Of a DNA stretch of 64,000 bases, positions 55,201-64,000 are shown in pieces. A program made the position numbers and the translations under genes. Within the stretch, counting starts at the first letter, position 1; the number at the start of each line of letters is the position of its first letter. The notes under the pieces are model-generated. The model saw only the letters and a list, made by a program, of their open reading frames with translations. It made no database searches and was not told where the DNA came from. The DNA comes from Asterias amurensis (Eukaryota > Echinodermata > Asteroidea > Forcipulatida > Asteriidae): the NCBI RefSeq assembly GCF_032118995.1, contig NC_092651.1, positions 13,479,285-13,543,284 of the forward strand, in the 5' to 3' direction.

Positions 55201-56968
55201 GCTCTTCTTTCATGTACAAACCCAGGACAGTGCGTTATACATATACTTAAAGACACTGGACACTACTGGTATTTGTCAAGGCCAGTCTTCTCATTTGGTG
55301 CATCTCAGTATATTCATAAAATAACAAACCTGCGAATATTTGAGCTCAATTGGTCGCCGAAGTTGCGAAAGAATAACGGAGGAAAAAACGATCTTTTTGC
55401 AGAAGTTGTGTGCTTTCAGATCAAAATCAAATTGTGAGGTCTCGAAATCGACATATATTTGAGTGAGAAGCCATTTCTCACAATGTTTTATACTATTAAC
55501 CTCTCCCTATTACTCGTTACCAAGTAAGGTTTTGTGCAAAACAATATTTTGAGTAATTACCATTTTAGTGTCTAGTGCCTTTAAACAAACATCGAACTAA
55601 ATTATCAATCCACAACCCACACCCACCCACCCACCCACCCCATCTCAGCACTGGTCCTCCACACTACAAGGTTTGAACATTGGTTTACAGCGCCTTTAGC
55701 AATTTCAATCAGTGACCAACCACGTGCCGTGAATAGACCACTACGTTCAGTTCATCGACTCGCTTCATATTGTCTCTAACGCTCTTTCCATCTGTCTCGA
55801 TCAAATCAACCTTGCCATATCATAAATAACCCCCTGTAGCGAAATCAGTAGTTTTTGACGAGTATCTTAATTCTTTTTTAAATGTAATTCAGTGGTAGAT
55901 AGGACTTATATTCATTACCCCTTTGGGGAGTTGATGACCTTGTGCGAGGTTGTTGCACCAATGGGATTGACCATCTCTATGTATGAGCCATGGGATGCAC
56001 ATGAGATTTGACTTGAAAACAAGTTGGATTGAATTAGGATTGGACACAACGAAACAAGGGTTATGGAGTAGGAATCCGGTGGGATCTGAGGTTTTGAAGT
56101 GTCATTTCGTTCACCTTGTTTATTTGTTCTAATATATTTTCCAAAATGAATTTGTGTAATAAGATGGTGCCGTCTGATGTCAATATTGATATTGTTTCAG
56201 AATGCAGTCCGTGTTCCACTCTTACTCCTTTCATTCTTTCGGGCTTGCACATATTCTCCTTGATCGCGATGTGAGTGCTTCATTTATAGTAATACCGTCA
56301 TTCCAACCGTCACCCCCCCCCCCCCCCCACCGTCCAGCCCCGCCCGCCCCGTGCCACCCTCTCACCCTTCCAATCTATTATTTCTATCAAACTATACGGT
56401 ATTACTCTTCCCACTAATTTTTCTCAGTTTAAGAAATAGCAAGTACTTTCCTTTCATGTGGCATATTGCTTTTGTATACAAACTGTGTCTCCCCATATTT
56501 CTTTTGCAATCTGTCCATGCTGAGAAAGGAAACAAATTCAATACTACTTCGTATAAGATGAATATTTTCAACATACAATTCTCAAGAGCGATATCATTTT
56601 ACCAAAGGGCCTGTGTAGTGTAAGTTTACCTTGATCATGACCTCAAATACTCGTATCGGTGAATTGGCAATACCGTCACAGCGCAACATGCATGAGAATA
56701 TGTCCAGATGCTGAAATATTTATGAAAAGGTTTGACTGATCGCTGTATTGATGCCTGTGCCTTTCCGTGTATGCACAAGTCGCCAAAGTTACACAGGCCT
56801 AATAACATAGGTCGATGCTGCCGCACTTTGTGTACCGGTCTAATAATAATCATGATTATTGAGTTTGCATTTTCACTCACTTGCAGCCTCATCATTGTGG
56901 CTCCTGCTTCCTGCATTAGTTTGTGTTACCATAAACCTCTCATTTTCTTAAGACTGCCTAATTTCTAA
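46289..56968 (+). CDS. Candidate three-exon microprotein gene with one hydrophobic segment, doubtful
   Basis: Exon 46189-46298 has the strong acceptor TTATTTTTTTGTAG and donor GTGAGT and carries an ATG at 46289, ten bases before its end. Exon 56201-56270 follows ATATTGATATTGTTTCAG and ends at GTGAGT. Exon 56887-56968 follows TTTTCACTCACTTGCAG and reaches a TAA. The phases fit and give 53 residues with a hydrophobic stretch (SGLHIFSLIAILIIVAPASC). The 9.9-kb first intron and tiny coding contribution of exon 1 leave open a non-coding transcript or chance. An additional acceptor/donor pair at 51597-51660 would break the frame if included. Family not recognised. Confidence 0.18.
46497..46789. repeat. 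36-bp direct repeats flanking copy A of the 218-bp repeat
   Basis: CTATACCGACGTCTCAATAA followed by AAATCATACCGGATAA occurs at 46497-46532 and again at 46754-46789 without mismatch. The two copies lie on either side of the 218-bp repeat, separated from its left end by only three bases. Too long for an ordinary target-site duplication. Confidence 0.9.
46536..46753 (+). repeat. 218-bp repeat, copy A
   Basis: Identical, base for base as read, to 52526-52743 on the same strand. Begins GTGGTGTAGCCCCTTAATTG, ends CTTACTAAAAGCATTA. No terminal inverted repeats and no open frame of note. Confidence 0.9.
46790..49468. other. Intergenic sequence, POU4 distal 5' side
   Basis: No recognised gene. Contains a SINE fragment at 48250-48350 and GC-rich spots at 48020-48070 (GGTCCGGCGCGGCCGTCATC). 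The open frame at 48287-48721 (+, 144 codons) begins inside the SINE fragment, so it is unlikely to be a real gene. Confidence 0.4.
48250..48350 (-). repeat. SINE family 1 tail fragment
   Basis: GCATCGGGGATAAACATTTT and ACTCAGTACTTCCCCGGGGT resemble the corresponding parts of the SINE at 6754-7000. Confidence 0.5.
49469..49762. mobile_element. TTAA-flanked foldback MITE, right end lost
   Basis: TTAAAGGCCTGGACACTATT at the left, then ACTTGGTAACGAGCAGAGAG, CGGCTCCTTCTGAAGTAGC, CTTCGATGACCAAGTGAG and GGGTACTGGTCTTTGACAAT. The ACCAATAGTGTCC terminus is missing. Confidence 0.75.
49770..51215. other. Unique sequence with homeodomain-type site clusters
   Basis: TAATTG/CAATTA-type sites concentrate at 50320-50345 and 50478-50512, and TTTTGCATGT (octamer-like) sits at 50281. 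The open frame at 50528-50797 (+, ATGGCTGCCACCGGACCG) is 89 codons, unrecognised, with no clear splice sites. A distal enhancer is a reasonable guess. Confidence 0.3.
51216..51360. mobile_element. Short foldback MITE, GATATAGTAA family
   Basis: Left GATATAGTAAAGGTTTGAGG and right CCGCAAACCGTTACTATATC are inverted. Inner arms GAGTTGGGGTGGTTCTGAAA and TTCAGAGCCACCCCAACTC are also inverted, so nearly the whole 145 bp folds back. Confidence 0.8.
52159..52260 (-). CDS. Candidate first coding exon, unknown protein, doubtful
   Basis: ATG in fair context (GAGATGG) opens a 34-codon acidic frame (VEGVGLLEDEDQYFKLTYEM ... VDRVYSSLK) ending at AAAG|GTATCA, the same donor hexamer used by TBC exon 2. An upstream in-frame stop lies shortly before. 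No downstream exon could be assigned and no family is recognised. Confidence 0.15.
52526..52743 (+). repeat. 218-bp repeat, copy B, abutting a TTAA MITE
   Basis: Same 218 bases as 46536-46753. Its right edge coincides with the TTAA target of the element starting at 52741. It lacks the 36-bp flanking repeats of copy A. Confidence 0.9.
52741..53019. mobile_element. TTAA-flanked foldback MITE
   Basis: TTAA at 52741-52744 and 53016-53019. Left end GAGACGGACACTTTTGGATT, right end TACCAATAGTGTCCAGTGCC. Interior CACTTGGTGTATCCCAACAT and ATTGGTCATCGAAGTTGC match the family; about 70 bases shorter than the longest copies. Confidence 0.8.
53020..55246. other. Intergenic sequence, no gene recognised
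   Basis: Contains the short inverted repeat TAGGGTGTAAG (53920-53930) and CTTACACCCTA (53990-54000) enclosing 59 bases. Nothing else is recognised; open frames are all short. Confidence 0.45.
55247..55584. mobile_element. TTAA-flanked foldback MITE
   Basis: TTAA at 55247-55250 and 55581-55584. Left end AGACACTGGACACTACTGGT, right end ATTTTAGTGTCTAGTGCCT. Interior ATTTGAGCTCAATTGGTCGC and TCATTTGGTGCATCTCAGTA match the family. Confidence 0.85.
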
Positions 56969-57961
56969 GGTGAAACCACAAAGTAGGGAATTTGATATTT
57001 TCTATGATTGTGTGGGGGAAGTGATACTGGTGTTTGTATTGTGTAATAATTTGCATGGATATCATGAATTTCGCTATGTGCCTCGGGCTATATAAATCGT
57101 ACCACATGCTTCTTGCACTCACAGCGGGTTAACATGAGCTCAGCCATAGGAGTGAAAACCCCGCTAAAATAAACCGAATGAAACTGTATCTTTCCTCTAA
57201 CCACAGGCAAAGTTTTTGTTGTAATGCGATCAAGCTCCTTCTAATAATACTGAACAAAGCTGTGATGGGGTAATGTTCGTTGGGTTAATCCGCAAAGTAC
57301 ACGCCTTGAGCAGCGGGGTGGCCATGGTGCGGTGCGCGACCAACTCGGACCAGCACAGGCGTAGCCCTGACCAGGCGCCTTTTCAGATGGGTCCGCTAAA
57401 AGGCCTCGTCGTAGCCGTGGACTTGTCTTTTTACTACATTTTTCTCCCATAAAATACGTGCCCATGGGCTTACATGCTGGGATACAAAGTTATGAATATC
57501 GAACGGGCGTGGTGTGTGTGTATAGTCAAATCATGCACGTAGCTCTTGGCCGCCAGTGGTTTTGGAGTTTTGCCCAACTTCAGCGAGCGAAGTGACATGA
57601 CAGATTCCGTGGTTTCGTTTTTAAAAGGGAAGTTTTCTTTTTGTGACTGATCCTGCATGGAAGAATGGAATCTTGTCTCCTAAAACAACCAAAGCATGGA
57701 TAATATGCCGGTAATATGCCGGTATATAGCTCATTTCTAGCCCAGAAGTGTGTAACCCTGTCTGCGACGTAATCTTCCCTGCCCCGTAAGTTTCCTTGTT
57801 CGTTTTCCTTAACGAAATGTAATAATGTGGAAGACGTCAATGAATGCTGATCCATTCCACTACTTGGTGGTAGAAAGTCAATATTCATTACAGTAATGAT
57901 CAAATATAAGCTGACCGTGTTGATGAAAGTCTTCGGATTCTGAATGGATATGTTGTTTCAA
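55585..57961. other. Intergenic sequence, no firm gene
   Basis: A (CCCA)n run is at 55620-55640 and a C-rich tract of about 16 C at 56311. An open frame on - at 56061-56252 overlaps the proposed + exon at 56201; neither is recognised. A CpG-containing patch lies at 57290-57430. Confidence 0.4.
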
Positions 57962-58206
57962 TAGGGAGGTTTAGCTGCACGCTACGCGAGCAAAAACGTG
58001 AACGTGAACGTCAGATAAGTATGTCGTTTCGAGGTGACGTCACCACTCTGGGCTTATTTCATGCTCACGTATGACGTCCGCATGTACGTACCTGACGTGA
58101 GAAATAGTAACTTCACGTATGCTTAAAACGTGAGATTTTTACAACAACATTTTCTGACGTTCACGTTCACGTTTTTGCTCGCGTAACGTGCAGCTAAACC
58201 TCCCTA
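57962..58206. mobile_element. MITE with about 50-bp terminal inverted repeats, CpG/TGACGT-rich
   Basis: The left arm TAGGGAGGTTTAGCTGCACG continues through GCGAGCAAAAACGTGAACGT. The right arm is its inverse, ending GTGCAGCTAAACCTCCCTA, with one to three mismatches over about 50 bases. The middle holds several TGACGT/ACGTCA motifs including GGTGACGTCACC. TA at each edge may be the target duplication. Confidence 0.85.
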
Positions 58207-61200
58207 GTATAAACATTCTTAATTTGTGTCTTTAAAGCCATCACTTTATGTGTTTCATTCCGGATGGTTAAGGGGTACTGGAGATTCACGCAAGAATCTA
58301 CAGGGGTCATTTGAAGTGTTTTACCGGTAGTGACTCCGTCATCATGCCGGTCGTGTGTGGGCCGTCGTCGGTAGCGGCGCGTGCCGCTTACCATGCGCTA
58401 GTCCGCCAGTCAACCGTTATAACCACCCCACAGTTCGCGTGCTGGCTTCCGCAGGTCCTCATGCGTGGAACGTAGTTTAAGCTAAATAAATTATCAGGAA
58501 CAATGGTGGTATTAACCGCAAATTGCTTCCAACAATATTTGTAGTGTACACCGAACTAGGTAGTTTGTGTATGATGATATAGGGCTATAAAAGTATCATC
58601 GTGGAGATAGTGCCGACTGTTGTTGAGCCCTAGTCGTTAATGGATTGTTGTTTCCAATCCAGATGTATATATTTATACATTTAATGTTTTTAAGAGTTTT
58701 ATCCTTTACGTATACATTATTTGTATTTTTGTATTTTTATGTGAATTGCCAAATAAATAAATAAATAAATAATAAAATTGTTTTATGGATTATTTTTTAA
58801 ATGGTCCGATCATTCCAATAATTATTGAAAATACAAATAAAATACACTAACCACGTGTACGGAACGGAAGATTGGGTTTTGATAAACAGGATCACAAAAA
58901 AAAGAGTAAATTACCTGCAAAAACGAAATGCACACGTCCACAAATAAGGTATTTGTATACTGTTGTTACAGACACTGCACATGAAACACCGATATATCAA
59001 CTATAACATTAATAAATACTCCTGTCATAATCATGACAAAAATTAAAACCATCAACAACAAAACAAACAGCACGTGTCGGCAAACAGTCAGCAAATTTCA
59101 CGGTGTCAAATTTTCTCCATAAACAAAAAAAAGCCACGACTCCTTCAAGCTTAACGAGAATTTGCAATTGTGTGGCGAGTGGCCGGACAATGGTGTTCGG
59201 ACGGGATCATGTCGCGCCAGCGCGTGGCGGATATCTACGAGTGCAGCTGCATGGCGTAGAGGTACCCCGGTGTGCGGGGTCGTTTTATACACGGTGACGG
59301 GGTCCACCGTCGTATATCGTATAATGGGCCCAGACAAAACTCAAGCAGAACGGCTGTCTTTCTGTACTGATAAATTCATCTTTAAAGACAAATAAGATAA
59401 CAATTGTTCATTGAAGTTGAATTTACAAGTGTATTGTTAAGCTTAATTGCTCCTTATTATGGAAAGTGATCTGGGATCATTTCAACAATAACTGAATAAT
59501 TACCACTGCAGCTGAGTTTTATTAAGACTTCCAGAGGGAACAAATTGAAACTAATAAACTGACTGAATAGCTCAATAACTTTGTGCATGACTACATGTGA
59601 GATCCAAACATCTCCTGCAAGAAGGCTCATGCTAGTCTATTCAATTCATGGCTCACTTTGTTTGCAATGATGTGCCAATACATCGTGATAGGATGTGTGA
59701 ATGTGTGTGTTTGCTCCCAACATCAGTTCCATTGGTTTTATAGCTGTCTTTAAAACTTCACCGAATGTCTTGCATCAACTTTGGATCGATACATTGCAAC
59801 TTATATGAGAAGTCTAACGATCTATCTATTGGCAAAAAGCTTCATGACAATGTTCAATCGATGAACCTTTAGCTTATGGGGAGTACTCGGGAAATGTAGG
59901 TTACAATCTTTGGTTAAATAGTTTGAATTTATCATTTTATGTTGACCACACAATGCACTGTTTATAATTGCCTGCAGCATAATTAAGTGGGGGTTTTTGC
60001 TGTTGTGTCTTCACGAGGGTTACAAACGTGTTAGTTAGCTGGAGAAGTCTTTAATATAACTAGTTCCCAAGTAGTAATCTTTTTTAAATGACAAAACTCC
60101 GTATGTTTCATCATTTGGTGTTGAATCCCACCTCCCCTACATTGCCATTACTTTTAAACTAGATTTCAATTTGGGTCTGTATCTTGCTAGAGTCGTAGGC
60201 TTGGACTTCTCCCTAGGTGATTCGGATTGCTACAGCCAGAGTACCTGATAACTGACAATCTAGTCAATTCAACAGGAACTCGCCGAACAAGCACGCTCTT
60301 GAATTTTTAAAGCGCCTACTAAATAGCCCGGCAGCGGTTCTAGTGTACTTTATGGATTTCCTTTTGGGCAGGACTATAGCGGTCATACAGCGCGAGGAAA
60401 GGACGGATTGGAAAACGGGGATTTTGGTAATAAAATATTTAAGCAAGGGGGACGGGGGAACAGTATTTGTTGTCTACAGGAAGTGCTTGCATTGTGTTCC
60501 CAAGTGTAAACCGTGCTCGTGTTAGGGTTGAGGATTGTCGTGATGTACAGCGGTGCCATTTGCAGTTGGACGAGCTGAAACATGCGGCCAAATAAGAATA
60601 TAATAAGAGTAGCTTATTTCTATATTAAAATTTAGTCCTGCTGCAGCTACCGTAGCTTAACAATAAGGGTTTTTTTCTCAAGGAAAAAAGAGTGGTATAA
60701 TAATGTACCGTGGCGCCACAACCTCTTTGGCATTACCCATTATGGCTTTCCCAAAGCGGCTTACTGATGACAGACGGATTCTTCGTCTTATATTTTTATT
60801 TTTGAAAAATATAGTTAATGGCCTGACGTTTCGACACTAACAGAGTCTGTCCTTTTATCCTTTGAGAAAGACTCGCTATAGAGTCGAAAAGTAAAGGCCT
60901 TTTTGGTGCATTTATTTCAAAGGTATTTTTGGTTGGTAAGCTATAGTGAGTTTGCAACAGGCTATTGTTTGTTAGTGCTCACCTTTGTATTAATTTATAA
61001 GACAGGCTACAGCCATAAAGATTTCTCTTGTACAGCTTTATGACAGGAGTTAATTGTTAGTGGGCCTGCGTTTTGATGTTCAAGTTTCCCATCCAACCTC
61101 ACCATTTTGTCACTAAAACTACAGAACAAACTATTGCATTTCTTCCTGCCGAGACTAATATAGGCATTTTAACTATAGTTGTAGGCTAGATTTCAAATAT

Positions 61201-62252
61201 TCATGCATGTTCAACATTCATGATTTTATGCATTGCAATACATAAATTGATCTCTGTAATGTGGTATATGTTCCAACGTTCAAGTGATAGTCAGCACCGT
61301 AATACAATGTCATACGCATGTATATAACTACCCACCAGTCAATAATTCACTAGTAATATACCGCCAGCCTAGTATTGTTAGCCGAGTACCACCCCGCCCA
61401 TCTCTCCGGTACATCGTTCCCCCTTCTGTTCCCACCTAGCTGAGCTCTAAATAGACTTTTAATGATACCGCTGGCCTTTTTGGCTTTGATCATTAATTTT
61501 TGATTCTGACAGCTCTATAATATTCAAACACCAGTCGGTGGGCTAAAGGGTCAATTCCCCAAGAGCACTGCCGTTATTTTAGAAGATTCTCCGGTACACC
61601 GCCGTCGTGTACGCCGTGCTGGCCGCTGCCAAACACCGAGCCGAAGCTGATGGGTCGTTTCTGACATTCATGAGTCCACTGAGAGTCGGATTACAGGAGC
61701 TAAGCATATAAAGCAAGTACATGCGAACGTCTGTCGGGATAAGGTTACCGACAATAATGTCCCACCAGGCGAGGGGAAAAAAGGGGAGCTTTAAGGTCCG
61801 AGCGGCGATCTCTCTAGTCATCATCCTCGGTCCCTGCTTGCTGCTCTCTCAGGCGGCATAACCCCCCTTGGACGTGTGCCGCCATTCAATGCCCGCCCGC
61901 ACCCAAATCAGCACACTTTGATTGATGTGACACTCCAGTAAATTAGATGCATTTACGTTCGGGGATATCTTCCAGAAATTGTCTCTCCTGACACGGAATA
62001 ACAACAATCAGAAAATAATAAGAACTCTGTTTTGGAGTTTTAATGTCAGTTAACTTTGTAAAAGTTGCACAAATTTGTATCAGCGTTAACTCAAGGCTTT
62101 TCTTAGTTTTTAGATCAAATTTGTACCGACTAGATTTCATTGTCAAATGCACAAATTAAAAGTTTGCTATGCCCTATGGTATTTTCGTCAGAGGATAAAT
62201 TCTTATCCACATTAGAAGCAGAGGTGACACCATAGAAATTATAAAATGTAGT
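58207..62252. other. Intergenic sequence, no gene recognised
   Basis: Contains an (AAAT)n run at 58755-58770, a CpG-containing patch at 59170-59320 and the inverted CGTTTCGAC-type repeat at 60815-60905. A unique GC-moderate stretch lies at 61560-61860. No splice-supported coding exon identified. Confidence 0.4.
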
Positions 62253-62363
62253 CAGGACCCAATTTTCTGCTTGGCCAAAAAGAGCAAGATACCAGTCACA
62301 AAATGGCAGTTTGTTTATGCTTAACTACTTTTTGGCTTAAGCAGCTCTATGAACTTAGGCCTA
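62253..62363. mobile_element. Foldback MITE, GGGCCCAATTTC family, short copy
   Basis: CAGGACCCAATTTTCTGCTT at left and AAGCAGCTCTATGAACTTAG at right, with AAGATACCAGTCACAAAATG inside, a motif also at 25605-25640. Confidence 0.5.
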
Positions 62364-62846
62364 GGTCTGATGTACCTTCTGCTTATTCTCAATATAAGCG
62401 CTTCCAATATTGTTATGTAGATTTGATCAACCACACTCACAAGAACTTTTGTAGAACTGAAACAAATGGGCTGAACAATTAGATTGACCACCGTACAACA
62501 CTGGCAGTGCCTGAACCTTTCCGGCCATCCAGCTGCACACATACTTAAAGCATGCACGGAGCTGGTCAGCCAACATCAAAAACAATCATCCGTGGAAATG
62601 AACTAAAACTCATACAAGGTTGTTTGTTGGTAGCCAGCCATCAAACTAAAGAAAACAATGAATGAAAATGAAAACAATGGAAGGTGAAAAGTTAATTATT
62701 CATATGGAATAACGGTGTAGTATTTTCAAAGTTTAGAAAACGCAGAGATGAAACAAAGAAACTATTGTTTTATCTATTTGATTTTTTATTCTAATTTAAC
62801 ATTTACTAATTGTTGCGATACCAGCTGCTAAATTATAGGATTTAAA

Positions 62847-63020
62847 GCGACCGGGCAATCTCGGTGGTCAATAGTTGGTAAAACGCTGCTCTAGAATTGC
62901 AAAGGTCGTAGATACGAACCCACCGAGTGATATAATATGCCTGTGATTTTTGTTCACAGGACTCGGCAAAGTACCGAGTATACAGTGCTAACTCACATCA
63001 GTGTGAAGGGGACAACCAAA
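62847..63020 (+). mobile_element. tRNA-derived SINE, family 1, plus-strand copy
   Basis: AGCGACCGGGCAATCTCGGT begins a tRNA-like head with TAGTTGGTAAAACGCTG as A-box and TAGATACGAACCCACC as a decayed B-box. The tail has CACAGGACTCGGCAAAGTAC, GAGTATACAGTGCTAACTCA and CATCAGTGTGAA. Confidence 0.7.
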
Positions 63021-63156
63021 GTCAATGTTTTTTTATATTTATATAATTGGATGATCTGTAAAAAATATTCAATGAGCAATGCCTATGATTTTTATAGGAC
63101 ATTGTGAATTAATCTAAGCCATCTGAAGGAAAATAATATACTTTTAGTGTCACAGT

Positions 63157-63542
63157 TTAAAGACAGTGGACACTATTGGTAATTGTCAAAAACTAGCCTT
63201 CACAGTTGGTGTATCTCAACATATGCATAAAATAACTAACCTGTGAAAATTTGAGCTCAATCGGTCATCGAACTTGTGAGATAATAATGAAAGAAAAAAT
63301 ACCCTTGTCTCACGAAGTTGTGTGCGTTTAGATAGTTGATTTCGAGACCTCAAGTTCTAAACTTGAGGTCTCGAAATCAAATTCGTGGAAAATTACTTCT
63401 CTCTCGAAAACTATGGCACTTCAGAGGGAGCCGTTTCTCACAATGTTTTATACCATCAACCTCTTCCCATTACTCGTCACCAAGAGAGGTTTTACGCTAA
63501 TAATTATTTTTAGTAATTACCAATAGTGTCCACTGCCTTTAA
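63157..63542. mobile_element. TTAA-flanked foldback MITE, longest copy
   Basis: TTAA at 63157-63160 and 63539-63542. Left end AGACAGTGGACACTATTGGT, right end ACCAATAGTGTCCACTGCCT. A perfect 19-base palindrome stem sits in the centre (63336-63354 and 63362-63380, around TTGATTTCGAGACCTCAAG) with a 7-base loop. Confidence 0.9.
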
Positions 63543-64000
63543 AACACAATTCTATATGAATACGTATCCATTTTCTTTGCACGTATATGCCTTTACGACG
63601 CATTGTCGGCGGCTATGGTGGCCGTACATAAATGTACAATGCGAATGGCTCAAGGGCTCAAACCAAGATGGCAAATTCAATGCTGATCCGAATGACGTGC
63701 TTTGCGTAAAGCTAATATGATTCTATCCCCCTAAAACTGGTTTGCAAGTCAATTACATATTTGTTATAACGAAAAAAAAACGTGCACTTCCCGCCGGTTA
63801 GAAACTGCTCAAAGACGATCCACCGGCTTGGGTCCACGCGCAAGAGAAAGATTTCAGCGGGGAGATTGGCGCACCAGACGGGGGGATTGAACTCACCCCG
63901 TACCCCGGAGGTCACGGCAGCCACATCGTAAAAGTTATCACCCTTGAAAAGCTTTAAACACAAATTGTTCATTTTCGGTACAATTTCCTGTGTATTTGGG
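63543..64000. other. Right edge of window, no gene recognised
   Basis: Short open frames on both strands (63526-63720 on +, 63712-63972 on -) are unrecognised; the first begins within the MITE. The last 200 bases are CpG-richer (CACGCGCAAGAGAAAG, ACGGGGGGATTGAACTCACC). Confidence 0.4.

Noticed and set aside
56061..56252. 63-codon open frame on minus
   Set aside because: AT-rich, no motif, overlaps a better splice-supported + block. Neither is convincing.

Overview
The window is animal nuclear DNA: AT-rich, intron-rich, full of short interspersed repeats, with GT-AG splice sites and no operons. The POU4 gene and the repeat families (a TTAA-flanked foldback family, tRNA-derived SINEs, GGGCCCAATTTC-type foldbacks) suggest an echinoderm, most likely a sea star. 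That placement rests on general impression, not a search.

Four protein-coding genes can be reconstructed exon by exon with consistent splice phase. (1) 432-4022 (+): the 3' half of an angiotensin-converting-enzyme (M2 metallopeptidase) gene, seven exons; its 5' end lies left of the window. (2) 4480-15626 (-): a complete eight-exon DEG/ENaC (ASIC-like) channel of 540 residues. Genes 1 and 2 are tail to tail and their candidate poly(A) signals cross. (3) 20743-27605 (-): a complete eleven-exon TBC-domain RabGAP of 475 residues. (4) 40791-43765 (-): a complete two-exon POU class 4 (Brn3/Acj6/UNC-86) transcription factor of 344 residues, with a recognisable TATA/CCAAT promoter.

Weaker coding candidates, all of unknown identity, are a three-exon small gene on + (11587-16625) antisense to the 5' part of the channel gene, a three-exon microprotein candidate on + (46289-56968), and a lone first-exon candidate on - (52159-52260). 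The flanks of POU4 (about 28-40.7 kb and 44-64 kb) hold no recognisable protein gene. They contain GC-rich patches and clusters of homeodomain-type sites that could be regulatory, but that is inference.

Much of the remainder is repeats: six copies of a TTAA-flanked foldback element, several other MITE-like families with clear terminal inverted repeats (including a CRE/TGACGT-rich one at 57962-58206), three tRNA-derived SINE families, a 23-bp minisatellite with a higher-order period, a 36/37-bp tandem array, and a 218-bp sequence present twice without a mismatch. No CRISPR array, phage, operon or other prokaryote-type system is present, and I do not see a coherent new multi-gene system. The points most worth checking are substitutions in the ACE active site, the upstream-open POU4 reading frame, the antisense small gene and the identical 218-bp repeat pair.
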